Positions 25,831-33,635 of a stretch of DNA of 64,000 nt are shown here, piece after piece (the stretch's first letter is position 1; every line of letters starts with the position of its first letter). The translations under genes were made by a program, and so were the position numbers. Under the pieces are notes generated by a model that searched no databases, was not told the DNA's origin, and was given only the letters and a program-made list of their open reading frames with translations. Source of the DNA: Christiangramia gaetbulicola (GTDB lineage: Bacteria > Bacteroidota > Bacteroidia > Flavobacteriales > Flavobacteriaceae); NCBI RefSeq assembly GCF_003054225.1, contig NZ_QBKQ01000001.1, positions 558,001-622,000 of the forward strand, in the 5' to 3' direction.

Positions 25831-26094
25831 AACACTTCAATAATATTTTGTCCTCATTTTGGACTTCGGGACCCATCGGCGAAAAATCCGTAAAAAAGAA
25901 TTGCTTTTTGAGGCCGATTTTATAAGGCTGAGTTCATTTCTTTTAGGATTCAAGCAGTGAAGGATGAATAAAAAAATGAAGCGCAGATTTTGCATGCATC
26001 CGACGACCGAAGGGAGAGGAATGCATTTTTTCATCAATGGAAAAAAGAAAAAGCAATCCTTTCTATAACAAACCACCCTTAACCACTAGCGTTT

Positions 26095-26164
26095 CATCAC
26101 CCTTTCCCGATGCTTCGGGAGTTTCAGGGTCTCTAAAGGATGTCGAAACGAGTTCAGCATGACG
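26095..26164. repeat. A-type dispersed palindrome, copy 2
   Basis: Same outer design as copy 1, ending GAGTTCAGCATGACG. The left arm carries an extra nested palindrome, CCCGATGCTTCGGGA, that copy 1 lacks. It lies 71 bp upstream of the acyl-CoA dehydrogenase start. Confidence 0.75.
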
Positions 26165-26235
26165 TTAAAATCGAAGGAATAAAAAGATTGCTTCTCATAA
26201 AAGACTTGGTTACATTTGTTGGAAACACGACACAA

Positions 26236-27411
26236 ATGAAACCAGATCTTTTTCAGGCTCCTGATTATTACAATCTTGACGACCTCCTTAGCGACGAACA
26301 TAAAATGGTGCGCGACGCCACACGCGAGTTTGTAAAGCGTGAAGTTTCCCCGATCATTGAAGAAGCAGCTCAAAAAGCTGAATTTCCAAAACAGCTCATT
26401 AACGGACTTGCTGAAATTGGAGCTTTTGGACCATATATTCCAGAGGAGTACGGCGGAGCAGGCCTGGACCAGATCTCCTACGGATTGATCATGCAGGAAA
26501 TTGAACGTGGGGATAGCGGAATCCGTTCTACTGCTTCCGTTCAATCTTCACTGGTGATGTATCCAATTTTCAAATACGGAACAGAGGAGCAGAAAAAGAA
26601 ATTCCTTCCGAAATTGGCATCCGGAGAAATGATCGGTTGCTTTGGATTGACCGAGCCAGACCATGGTTCTAATCCTGGTGGAATGACTACCAATTTTAAA
26701 GATAAAGGCGATCACTATTTGCTAAATGGAGCGAAAATGTGGATCTCGAATTCACCTTTTGCTGATATTGCTATCGTCTGGGCTAAGAATGAAGAAGGAA
26801 GGATCCACGGTTTGATCGTGGAAAGAGGAATGGAAGGTTTCACCACTCCGGAAACTCACAACAAATGGTCACTTCGTGCAAGCGCGACCGGAGAACTGAT
26901 ATTTGACAATGTAAAAGTACCAAAGGAAAACCTGATGCCAAACAAAACAGGATTGGGTGCGCCTCTTGGATGCCTGGATTCAGCAAGATATGGCATCGCC
27001 TGGGGAGCTATTGGAGCAGCGATGGATTGTTATGATACTGCCCTAAGATATGCTAAGGAACGAGAGCAATTTGGTGTGCCGATTGCTGCAAAACAGCTTC
27101 AGCAGAAAAAATTGGCCGAGATGATCACAGAGATCACTAAAGCTCAACTGATGGCCTGGAGACTTGGAACCTTAAGAAATGAAGGCAAAGCAACTTCTGC
27201 GCAGATCTCTATGGCAAAAAGGAATAACGTGGAAATGGCTATCAAGATCGCCAGGGAAGCAAGACAGATTCTTGGCGGAATGGGAATTACCGGTGAATAC
27301 AGCATCATGAGGCATATGATGAACCTTGAAAGCGTAATCACTTATGAAGGTACTCACGATATTCATTTACTAATAACCGGACTTGATATTACTGGGCACG
27401 CTGCTTTTTAA
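26236..27411 (+). CDS. gcdH: Glutaryl-CoA dehydrogenase-like acyl-CoA dehydrogenase
   Basis: This FAD enzyme of about 391 residues oxidises and decarboxylates glutaryl-CoA to crotonyl-CoA in lysine and tryptophan breakdown. Features are MIGCFGLTEPDHGSNP (FAD/substrate binding), the NGAKMWISNSPFADIA loop, the EREQFGVPI region and the catalytic base Glu in TYEGTHDIH, which matches GCDH in sequence context. The open frame reaches back to 26140, but that part is the palindrome, and MKPDLFQAP at 26236 gives the usual family length. The gene converges with a small Cys-rich protein gene. Confidence 0.88.
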   Translation: MKPDLFQAPDYYNLDDLLSDEHKMVRDATREFVKREVSPIIEEAAQKAEFPKQLINGLAEIGAFGPYIPEEYGGAGLDQISYGLIMQEIERGDSGIRSTASVQSSLVMYPIFKYGTEEQKKKFLPKLASGEMIGCFGLTEPDHGSNPGGMTTNFKDKGDHYLLNGAKMWISNSPFADIAIVWAKNEEGRIHGLIVERGMEGFTTPETHNKWSLRASATGELIFDNVKVPKENLMPNKTGLGAPLGCLDSARYGIAWGAIGAAMDCYDTALRYAKEREQFGVPIAAKQLQQKKLAEMITEITKAQLMAWRLGTLRNEGKATSAQISMAKRNNVEMAIKIAREARQILGGMGITGEYSIMRHMMNLESVITYEGTHDIHLLITGLDITGHAAF

Positions 27412-27417
27412 AAAAAC

Positions 27418-27479
27418 CGTCACACTGAACTAGTTTCAGTGTCTAAATCTAAAGATGCTGAAACGAGTTCAGCATGACG
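27418..27479. repeat. A-type dispersed palindrome, copy 3
   Basis: Begins CGTCACACTGAACTAG and ends CGAGTTCAGCATGACG seven bases after the gcdH stop. A hairpin here could protect the 3' end of the gcdH transcript or end transcription, though it has no T-tract. Confidence 0.8.
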
Positions 27480-27488
27480 TAATTCTTA

Positions 27489-27563
27489 TTTAAAAGAAGC
27501 GTAGCGAAATGAGAAATCTCTAGTAAAATGCAATAGAGATCCCTCCCTCTGGTCGGGATGACA
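27489..27563. repeat. Dispersed repeat, unit-2 type
   Basis: Shares GCGTAGCGAAATGAGAAATCTC and GTCGGGATGACA with the unit-2 type of repeat near 24904, in a variant form. It lies between gcdH and the small convergent gene. Confidence 0.6.
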
Positions 27564-27573
27564 TACGAGGAAA

Positions 27574-27753
27574 TTATAACAGATCAAAACAAGGGCAACG
27601 TTTACAACGCTTGCCCTTTTTATATTTTTCACAGCATTCTTTTTTCAAGGGTTTAGGCTTTTTAGCAGAAACTCCTTCCACCCTCAAATAATCCTTAGAT
27701 TTATTTGAATAGAATACGATCACATTTATACTATTGATAATTTTTAGGGCCAT
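27574..27753 (-). CDS. Small Cys/Lys-rich protein, 59 residues
   Basis: The minus strand from ATG at 27753 to TAA at 27574 encodes a 59-residue basic protein with a compact C-terminal cluster KKECCEKYKKGKRCKRCPCFD. Six cysteines in two close groups suggest a metal-binding knuckle. I have an impression of similar short flavobacterial tails (CCEKYKKGKRC), but cannot confirm it without a search. The N-terminal half (NVIVFYSNKSKDY) is not hydrophobic enough for a membrane segment. It is convergent with gcdH and divergent from the DUF3050 gene. Coding is supported mainly by the motif, so confidence is moderate. Confidence 0.55.
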   Translation of the reverse strand: MALKIINSINVIVFYSNKSKDYLRVEGVSAKKPKPLKKECCEKYKKGKRCKRCPCFDLL

Positions 27754-27840
27754 ATATTTAATTTAACTCAAAAGCCTGAGTTACTGAGTTAAACAAGCTA
27801 TAAAAACCCGCTAAGATTTTCTAAATAGCACCTCAGCTTT

Positions 27841-27848
27841 TACCTTTG
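27841..27848 (+). promoter_or_regulatory. -7 box of the DUF3050 gene
   Basis: TACCTTTG is an exact TAnnTTTG match, 19 bases before the ATG. The leader contains a direct repeat, CAATAAATATG twice, the second copy including the start codon. Confidence 0.6.
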
Positions 27849-27867
27849 CAATAAATATGCAATAAAT

Positions 27868-28653
27868 ATGATCAAAGAGATAAACGAAAGTTTAGAACCT
27901 CTAACCAACCAGTTAATAAATCATCCCTTATATAAAAAGATAAATACCCCGGAGCAGCTCCAGATCTTTATGGAGCATCATGTTTACGCGGTATGGGATT
28001 TTATGTCCCTGCTTACCGCGCTTCAGGAGATCCTTACCAAAACCACCAATCCGTGGCTGCCGGTGGGAGACCCGGAAATACGATACCTCATCAATGAGAT
28101 CGTTCTGGCTGAGGAGACCGATATCAACATTCATGGTAAGAGACAAAGTCATTTTGAAATGTACCTGGATGCGATGGATGCTGCAGGAGCAAACCGGAAG
28201 AAAGTAGAAGAATTATTGATGCAGGTCACTCATGGCACCGATATATTTTTGATCATCGCGACCAGTAAATTACCTATTAGCATCAAGCAGTTCCTGAAAA
28301 ATACTTTTGAGGTGGTATATAGCCGGGAACCTCACAAGATCGCCTCTGCCTTCACCTTTGGCAGGGAAGGACTAATTCCAGACATGTTCTCGTCCATAAT
28401 AGAGAAAGTGCAGAAGAACTTCCCTGAGGACGATCTGAGCCTTTTTAAATACTATTTTGACAGGCATATCGAGCTTGATGGTGATGAGCATGGCCCGATG
28501 GCCTTTAAAATGGTGGAAGACCTTTGCGGAAATGATGAGAGAAAATGGCAGGAAGTAAAAGATACCGCTGAAAAGTCATTAAAAAGCAGGCTGGAACTCT
28601 GGGATGGCATTGAAGCTGAAATTGAAGCCAAGCCAGAACTGGAATATGCTTAA
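27868..28653 (+). CDS. DUF3050 protein, heme-oxygenase-like fold
   Basis: This 261-residue cytoplasmic protein belongs to DUF3050, which is placed in the heme oxygenase/PqqC-like fold group. Candidate metal ligands are arranged as in heme-oxygenase-like diiron enzymes: MEHHVYAVWDFMS (about 31-43), LAEETDINIHGKRQSHFEMY with Glu, His and Glu, REPHKIASAFTFGRE and YFDRHIELDGDEHGPMA near 200. Members of the wider fold do oxidative chemistry on small molecules. No partner gene or substrate is evident; it is transcribed alone between its -7 box and a strong terminator. Confidence 0.85.
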   Translation: MIKEINESLEPLTNQLINHPLYKKINTPEQLQIFMEHHVYAVWDFMSLLTALQEILTKTTNPWLPVGDPEIRYLINEIVLAEETDINIHGKRQSHFEMYLDAMDAAGANRKKVEELLMQVTHGTDIFLIIATSKLPISIKQFLKNTFEVVYSREPHKIASAFTFGREGLIPDMFSSIIEKVQKNFPEDDLSLFKYYFDRHIELDGDEHGPMAFKMVEDLCGNDERKWQEVKDTAEKSLKSRLELWDGIEAEIEAKPELEYA

Positions 28654-28692
28654 TAAAATTGCACCAATTTGGTTGCAATCACTATTAAAAAT

Positions 28693-28724
28693 AAAAAACC
28701 TGAACTCTTAAGTTCAGGTTTTTT
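28693..28724. terminator. Bidirectional terminator
   Basis: AACCTGAACT pairs perfectly with AGTTCAGGTT around CTTA, with A and T tracts on both sides. It separates the convergent DUF3050 and lipoprotein genes. Confidence 0.93.
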
Positions 28725-28726
28725 AT

Positions 28727-30190
28727 TTAATGTTCTTCGGTAGAAATTAAATTTCCATCTGAATCATAATATTCGGTTTTATATAGTCCTTCTTCATGAT
28801 CTCGATATTTAATATAATACGAGCCATCTTGTTGATTGAAATAGGTTGCTTTTGTTAAAGCCGCTTCATAGTCCGTTTCAATCAATTCATATAGAAATTC
28901 AGATCGATATTTTTCATGACGAATAACCCATTCCAAATCGTTGTACAAAATTATTTCTTTTGAATCTGGATTTTGTTCAGAATTTTCAACGATTATCTGT
29001 TTTTCAAGAGTATAATCATCTCTATAGGTATATTCTCTAATTCTTTCAGAATTTAAATTTTCCCCAAAATATTGTTTCCAAGTATGCATTTCCCCAAAAT
29101 CCTCGTAAGTCCATTCAGTCCTAGACCTTGGTTCTGTAGAATCCAAATCAGAAATTTGCTCATATTTCTTCTTACCATTATCAAAATATCCATATTCAAT
29201 TATACTATTTGAAACTCCTTGACCACCTTCTTCAAAAATTGATGTTTTCAACACTTGATTCTTCTCATCAACTTCTTCAATTTTCCATCCATAGAAGTAG
29301 GTACTATTAGGACTCGGGCTATACTTCAGAGATTTAATTTCTGCATCTTCTCCATACTCCAGATAAAAATAGCTAAGAAAACCATCGCTCCCATCTTGTT
29401 TAATATGATTTGAAGTATAATGTATTGGATAGCCAACAGAGTTGTATTGCAGATATTCATGTTTTAAAATATGCCTCGATGGATATTTTTCGTAAGCGTT
29501 TGATTCTGTTATACGACCTTGCTCATCATAAATGTGAATCCAGGTCACATTTCTAGAATCGGTTTCCCATCTTTCAATAATATTAAAAAAAGGACCTGAA
29601 TCTAAACCTTGGCGAGTATAAGGTTCTCCCAAGGTTTTTGCTAAATGTACAGCAGCTTCTTCAGGCAACACAACCTCTATATCTGCCAAAGTATTCTTAT
29701 TCACTTCCAGAACGAAATTCCCTAAAGTTTCAATAATATTAGAATTAAAATCGATTTGATTTTCAGGTAGGAAAGCAACTGCGTCCTGACTAATTGAAAT
29801 TCCATTCGAAGGATTTTTATCAGCATCTAAGGTTTGCAAAAACGCACTTATATTTTTAACCTCAGGAGATTCAAGGTTTGCATTAGGAGTAGAGGCTATC
29901 TCTAAAGGTGTTATTATTGATTTACCTTCGGCAGTTCCTAAAACAATATTTCCAACTTTAAAAGTGACGCTTTCACTAGGTAAGTATTCAAACTCTCCGG
30001 AAGAATTCGTGACTCCATTTTGAGTAGGGGTAGAATATTTCAATCCCTGAACTTCAGAATCTATAAACTTACCTTTTGAAATCTGTATTTCGGGTTCTGG
30101 TAGTTGATTAGGGGATTCTCCAAGCTCTTCCTCAGAACATCCATAAATTAACATTACAGAAAGAATGGCAATTTTACTAAATAATCTCAT
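28727..30190 (-). CDS. Lipoprotein with repeat-containing C-terminal half
   Basis: A 487-residue predicted lipoprotein (signal ending YGCSEEE, Cys at about 18). Residues about 40-100 match a module often found at the start of bacterial surface lipoproteins (FIDSEVQGLKYSTPTQNGV, then ITPLEIA). Residues about 205-487 consist of irregular repeats of the form TYE-D-G, YFDNGKKKYE and YYDSDGNL, which resemble RHS/MORN-like beta-hairpin repeats. Function is unknown; a cell-surface role is likely. It lies alone, ending next to a strong terminator. Confidence 0.75.
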   Translation of the reverse strand: MRLFSKIAILSVMLIYGCSEEELGESPNQLPEPEIQISKGKFIDSEVQGLKYSTPTQNGVTNSSGEFEYLPSESVTFKVGNIVLGTAEGKSIITPLEIASTPNANLESPEVKNISAFLQTLDADKNPSNGISISQDAVAFLPENQIDFNSNIIETLGNFVLEVNKNTLADIEVVLPEEAAVHLAKTLGEPYTRQGLDSGPFFNIIERWETDSRNVTWIHIYDEQGRITESNAYEKYPSRHILKHEYLQYNSVGYPIHYTSNHIKQDGSDGFLSYFYLEYGEDAEIKSLKYSPSPNSTYFYGWKIEEVDEKNQVLKTSIFEEGGQGVSNSIIEYGYFDNGKKKYEQISDLDSTEPRSRTEWTYEDFGEMHTWKQYFGENLNSERIREYTYRDDYTLEKQIIVENSEQNPDSKEIILYNDLEWVIRHEKYRSEFLYELIETDYEAALTKATYFNQQDGSYYIKYRDHEEGLYKTEYYDSDGNLISTEEH

Positions 30191-30255
30191 TATTTTACTT
30201 TAACGTGGCCGGCTAAAATAAAATTTATTTTAAGATTTCTATAACATTTTAGAAT

Positions 30256-30591
30256 TTATTCCGAAGCAGGAGCGATACGTACCTCCAGGCCATCCAGGCC
30301 TTCGGTGATAGGGATCTGGCAACTAAGCCTGCTATTATCTTCCACGAAAAACGCCTGGTCCAACATATCTTCTTCCTCGTAACTCTTTTCTGGAAGCATA
30401 TGCTCAAAATTCAAAATATAGCACTGGCAGGAAGCGCACATGGCCATCCCTCCACAAATACCTATGGTTCCTTCCGGAGCCAGTTCATAAGAACGGATCA
30501 CTTCCATAAGGTTCATATTCATATCTGTTGGAGCATCTACCCGGTGGGCCTCTCCTTCGCGGTCTATTATAGTGATCTTAACGTCAGACAT
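30256..30591 (-). CDS. Adrenodoxin-type [2Fe-2S] ferredoxin
   Basis: A 111-residue electron carrier. The cluster cysteines follow the pattern C46-x5-C52-x2-C55-x35-C91 (CGGMAMCASCQC, then RLSCQIP), typical of adrenodoxin/Isc-type ferredoxins rather than plant type. The ATG at 30591 (MSDVKITIID) is preferred over the one 15 bases upstream, which lies next to a palindromic repeat. The gene follows a ferredoxin-NADP reductase on the same strand, its likely electron donor, separated from it by an A-type palindrome that could lower or uncouple expression. Confidence 0.9.
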   Translation of the reverse strand: MSDVKITIIDREGEAHRVDAPTDMNMNLMEVIRSYELAPEGTIGICGGMAMCASCQCYILNFEHMLPEKSYEEEDMLDQAFFVEDNSRLSCQIPITEGLDGLEVRIAPASE

Positions 30592-30610
30592 TTTCTTTTT
30601 TATCAAATAT

Positions 30611-30681
30611 CGTCATTCTGAACTTGTTTCAGAATCTAATCAAAGATGCTGAAACTCCCGAAGCATCGGGACAGCTTGACG
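30611..30681. repeat. A-type dispersed palindrome, copy 4 (inverted)
   Basis: Begins CGTCATTCTGAACTTG and ends CAGCTTGACG. A nested palindrome TCCCGAAGCATCGGGA sits on the right arm; it is the reverse complement of the insert on the left arm of copy 2, so this copy lies in opposite orientation. It is inside the reductase-ferredoxin gene pair. Confidence 0.75.
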
Positions 30682-30685
30682 CAAA

Positions 30686-31747
30686 CTAATTTATACTCTT
30701 AACAACTTCTTTTTTCGCTTCTTTCTTACTTCCGTCGAAGCCGCTAACCCCACTTACCGTGGTATACTTCATCACGTATTTCTTATCTGGGTTTATACGC
30801 TGATAGGCGCTCTGACACATAATCGCTGCCTCATGGAATCCACAAAGAATAAGCTTCAGCTTACCTTTATAGGTATTCACGTCTCCAATTGCGTAGATCC
30901 CAGGAATATTCGTTTGATAATCATATGCATTATCAACCTTGATCGCATTCTTTTCAATCTCAAGACCCCAATTAGCGATAGGTCCAAGCTTTGGTGAAAG
31001 TCCGAATAAAGGAATGAAATGATCTGTTTCCTTGATCTCTTCTTCCCTTGCTTTATCCTTATGTCGAATCACTACCGAATCCAGTTCACCTTCGCCTTTC
31101 AGATCCACAACCTCTGCATCGGTAATAAGATTGATCTTCCCTATCTTAGAAAGTTCCTCAACCTTTTCCACGGAATCCAAAGCTCCACGGAAATCTTTTC
31201 TTCTATGAACCAAAGATACTTCTGATGCAACATCGGCAAGGAAAATACTCCAGTCTAATGCTGAATCTCCTCCACCAGCGATCACTACTTTTTTATCACG
31301 GTATACTTCCGGGTCGCGGATAATATAAGCTACGCCTTTATCTTCATAATCCTTGATAGAAGGAATAGGCGGTTTTCTAGGTTCAAAACTACCAAGCCCA
31401 CCGGCGATCACCACTACTGGAGCGTGATGTTTGGTTCCTTTGCTTGTAGTAACAATAAAACTTCCGTCTTCCTGCTTATCGATGGTTTCTGCCCTCTCTC
31501 CAAGAGTGAATCCCGGTTCAAAAGGTTTGATCTGTTCCATTAGGTTATCCACAAGATCCCCTGCCAATACTTCCGGAAAACCAGGAATATCATAAATGGG
31601 TTTCTTGGGATAGATCTCAGAACACTGTCCTCCCGGTTGTGGAAGAGCATCTATAAGGTGACACTTCAACTTAAGCAGACCGGCCTCAAAAACGGCAAAA
31701 AGACCCGTAGGACCGGCACCTATGATAAGTATATCGGTTTTAATCAT
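30686..31747 (-). CDS. Ferredoxin--NADP reductase (thioredoxin-reductase-like)
   Basis: A 353-residue FAD/NAD(P) flavoprotein of the type 2 ferredoxin-NADP reductase family. It has the FAD motif IIGAGPTGL near the N-terminus, the NADP motif VIAGGGDSALDW and the C-terminal FAD motif YAIGDVN. It lacks the CxxC of thioredoxin reductase, which separates the two families. ATG at 31747 is used; the open frame continues 12 bases to a TTG. It passes electrons between NADPH and a ferredoxin, most simply the one encoded next. It is third in the Mrp-NifU-reductase-ferredoxin run. Confidence 0.9.
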   Translation of the reverse strand: MIKTDILIIGAGPTGLFAVFEAGLLKLKCHLIDALPQPGGQCSEIYPKKPIYDIPGFPEVLAGDLVDNLMEQIKPFEPGFTLGERAETIDKQEDGSFIVTTSKGTKHHAPVVVIAGGLGSFEPRKPPIPSIKDYEDKGVAYIIRDPEVYRDKKVVIAGGGDSALDWSIFLADVASEVSLVHRRKDFRGALDSVEKVEELSKIGKINLITDAEVVDLKGEGELDSVVIRHKDKAREEEIKETDHFIPLFGLSPKLGPIANWGLEIEKNAIKVDNAYDYQTNIPGIYAIGDVNTYKGKLKLILCGFHEAAIMCQSAYQRINPDKKYVMKYTTVSGVSGFDGSKKEAKKEVVKSIN

Positions 31748-31776
31748 GTTTGAATTCAATTAAATGGGCAGCAAAT

Positions 31777-32019
31777 TTATCTTTCAACATTTACTACCTG
31801 TTCGATTTGAGGCACGTATTTCTTGATCGTCATCTCCACGCCACTTTTAAGGGTCATCTGGTTAACCGTGCATCCTACACACGCACCTTCCAGCTGAACC
31901 TTAACCAGGCGATCGTCTTCGATTGAAACTAAAGATATATTCCCTCCATCGCTTTCAAGAAACGGACGTATCTCTGCCAATGCCTTTTCAACATTAATTT
32001 TAACTTCTTCGCTTGTCAT
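31777..32019 (-). CDS. NifU-like Fe-S scaffold domain protein
   Basis: An 80-residue protein equal to the C-terminal NifU/Nfu domain alone. The cluster-binding CVGC (C47, C50) is present within EGACVGCTVNQMTLKSGVE. Such Nfu proteins carry a [4Fe-4S] cluster between scaffold and target enzymes. Its start abuts the stop of the Mrp ATPase gene without a gap, so the two are cotranscribed and probably work together. Confidence 0.93.
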   Translation of the reverse strand: MTSEEVKINVEKALAEIRPFLESDGGNISLVSIEDDRLVKVQLEGACVGCTVNQMTLKSGVEMTIKKYVPQIEQVVNVER

Positions 32020-33156
32020 CTATTTCTTTTTAACAGCACTACATCCAGCCATGGTGGTGATCTTGATAGCTTCGGTTGGAGGCAGATCTTTGTTTCGGTT
32101 TACGGTTTCCTGTACCATATTTCTGGTGATCTCTTCGAAAGCAGCTTCTAAAGGAGTCGCGGTTTGAAGGGCCGCAGGTCTTCCTATATCACCTGACTCT
32201 CTTAAACTTTGCACCAACGGAATCTCTCCTAAAAATGGCACTTTCAGGTCTGCAGCAAGATTCTTCGCTCCCTCCTGACCAAAAATGTAATATTTATTTT
32301 CCGGAAGTTCCTCTGGTGTGAAATAGGCCATATTTTCTACGATACCTAATACAGGAACATTGATACTTTCCTGCTGGAACATTGCTACACCTTTTTTAGC
32401 ATCGGCCAAAGCAACGTTCTGCGGAGTACTTACGATCACCGATCCAGTAATTGGAAGTGATTGCATAATAGATAAGTGAATATCACCAGTTCCCGGAGGA
32501 AGGTCTATTAGCATAAAATCCAGTTCACCCCAGTCTGCATCAAAGATCATCTGATTCAGCGCTTTTGCTGCCATAGGTCCTCTCCAAACCACAGCCTGGT
32601 TGGGCTTGGTAAAGAATCCTATAGAAAGGATCTTTACTCCGTAATTTTCAACCGGCTTCATTTTTGATTTCCCGTTCACGGTTACTGAAAGTGGTCTTTC
32701 AGCTTCAACGTCGAACATTATAGGAGCAGAAGGACCATAGATATCGGCATCAAGGATACCAACTTTAAATCCCATTTTTGAAAGGGTCACGGCCAGATTT
32801 GCGGTAACAGTAGATTTTCCTACTCCACCCTTACCTGAAGCTACCGCAATTATATTCTTGATCCCTGGAATAGCTTTTCCCTTTATTTCGGGCTGCTTTT
32901 TCTCGGGAGCCTGTATTTTGATGTTGACCTTAATTTTAGCTTTTTCGTATACCTTTTCGTGGATAGCTTTCATCACATCCACTTCGGCTCTTTTTTTAAT
33001 GTGAAGAGCGGGAGTGCTAAGCACCAGGTCTACCACTACTTCATCACCAAAAGTCATTACGTTTTGAACTGCACCGCTTTCAACCATATTACTTCCTTCA
33101 CCTGCTACAGTTATGGTTTCCAGGGCTTTTAAAATCTCTTTTCTGTCTAATTTCAT
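32020..33156 (-). CDS. Mrp/ApbC-type Fe-S cluster carrier ATPase
   Basis: The 378-residue protein has an N-terminal MIP18/DUF59 domain (about 1-85) and a P-loop ATPase domain with the deviant Walker A GKGGVGKS (108-115). A DLPPGTGDIHL segment follows. Family members hold and transfer [4Fe-4S] clusters in an ATP-dependent way. The usual CxxC near the C-terminal third is not evident; only a single Cys in AGCSAVKKK at the very end is seen. First gene of the run Mrp-NifU-reductase-ferredoxin, preceded by a good -7 box. Confidence 0.92.
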   Translation of the reverse strand: MKLDRKEILKALETITVAGEGSNMVESGAVQNVMTFGDEVVVDLVLSTPALHIKKRAEVDVMKAIHEKVYEKAKIKVNIKIQAPEKKQPEIKGKAIPGIKNIIAVASGKGGVGKSTVTANLAVTLSKMGFKVGILDADIYGPSAPIMFDVEAERPLSVTVNGKSKMKPVENYGVKILSIGFFTKPNQAVVWRGPMAAKALNQMIFDADWGELDFMLIDLPPGTGDIHLSIMQSLPITGSVIVSTPQNVALADAKKGVAMFQQESINVPVLGIVENMAYFTPEELPENKYYIFGQEGAKNLAADLKVPFLGEIPLVQSLRESGDIGRPAALQTATPLEAAFEEITRNMVQETVNRNKDLPPTEAIKITTMAGCSAVKKK

Positions 33157-33205
33157 ATATGAATTTTAATCAGATTCTTGGGCTTATATAGACTGATTCT
33201 AAATG

Positions 33206-33213
33206 CAAATATA
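33206..33213 (-). promoter_or_regulatory. -7 box of the Fe-S gene run
   Basis: TATATTTG on the minus strand, an exact match, 49 bases upstream of the Mrp ATPase ATG. A TTCG lies 19 bases further upstream in place of TTTG. Confidence 0.6.
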
Positions 33214-33300
33214 GTTGGAAAAGCTAAGAATACGAAGAATTTAGCAATATTAGATTTATAGAGCAATAGGAGGAAATTATAAAGGGGAAGGCTTATGAAA

Positions 33301-33633
33301 TCAGGATAGTTCCTTCATGGGATCCCAGAAATATTTCTGAAAATCGATGATCTGCAGATCCTGCACTTTCACCCCTTCGGCTTCGAGCAATTGCTGCATG
33401 GCATTACTACCACCAAAATGATGTTTCCCGGTTAGTATGCCTTTACGATTCACCACTCTATGCGCGGGTACATCTTCTAAATTATGAGAGGAATTCATGG
33501 CCCATCCCACCATACGTGCACTTCGGGCAGCACCTAAATATTTTGCAATGGCACCATAAGAGGTTACCCTGCCTTCCGGAATTTTTCGGCAGACTTCATA
33601 GACCCTTTCAAAAAATCCGGACTTATCACTCAA
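33301..33633 (-). CDS. Alkyltransferase-like (ATL) DNA-binding protein
   Basis: A 110-residue relative of the C-terminal domain of O6-alkylguanine-DNA alkyltransferase. The helix-turn-helix part GRVTSYGAIAKYLG and the arginine finger region (ARSARMVGWAM) are present. The active-site PCHRV is PAHRV here, so the acceptor cysteine is gone. ATL proteins bind and flip alkylated guanine to flag it for nucleotide-excision repair without repairing it directly. The gene follows the LysE-like gene by 2 bp and is last in the trmB-lysE-ATL operon. Confidence 0.9.
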   Translation of the reverse strand: MSDKSGFFERVYEVCRKIPEGRVTSYGAIAKYLGAARSARMVGWAMNSSHNLEDVPAHRVVNRKGILTGKHHFGGSNAMQQLLEAEGVKVQDLQIIDFQKYFWDPMKELS

Positions 33634-33635
33634 TT

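Larger units (their letters stand above)
25760..26235. other. Gene-free region framed by two palindromes
   Basis: Two copies of the A-type palindrome (25772-25830 and 26095-26164) frame about 260 bp of non-repeat DNA. That middle part has an open frame on the minus strand (25837-26076, 79 codons), but it is rich in Phe, Lys and Ser with no recognisable domain, so I do not call a gene. It may be a remnant or part of a longer composite repeat. No clear promoter box for the acyl-CoA dehydrogenase gene is visible. Confidence 0.5.

Noticed and set aside
25837-26076. 79-codon open frame on the minus strand
   Set aside because: Phe/Lys/Ser-rich translation with no recognisable domain, framed by palindromes. 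It could be a remnant but is not supported as a gene.
26140-26235. Longer N-terminus for the acyl-CoA dehydrogenase
   Set aside because: The first 24 bases are the end of a dispersed palindrome, and the family N-terminus starts at 26236.
27591-27622. Hairpin AAGGGCAA/TTGCCCTT with T-tract as a gcdH terminator
   Set aside because: It falls inside the small Cys-rich protein frame, and the pairing is explained at least partly by its GKRC/KRCP codons. It may still act as a terminator, but I do not annotate it.
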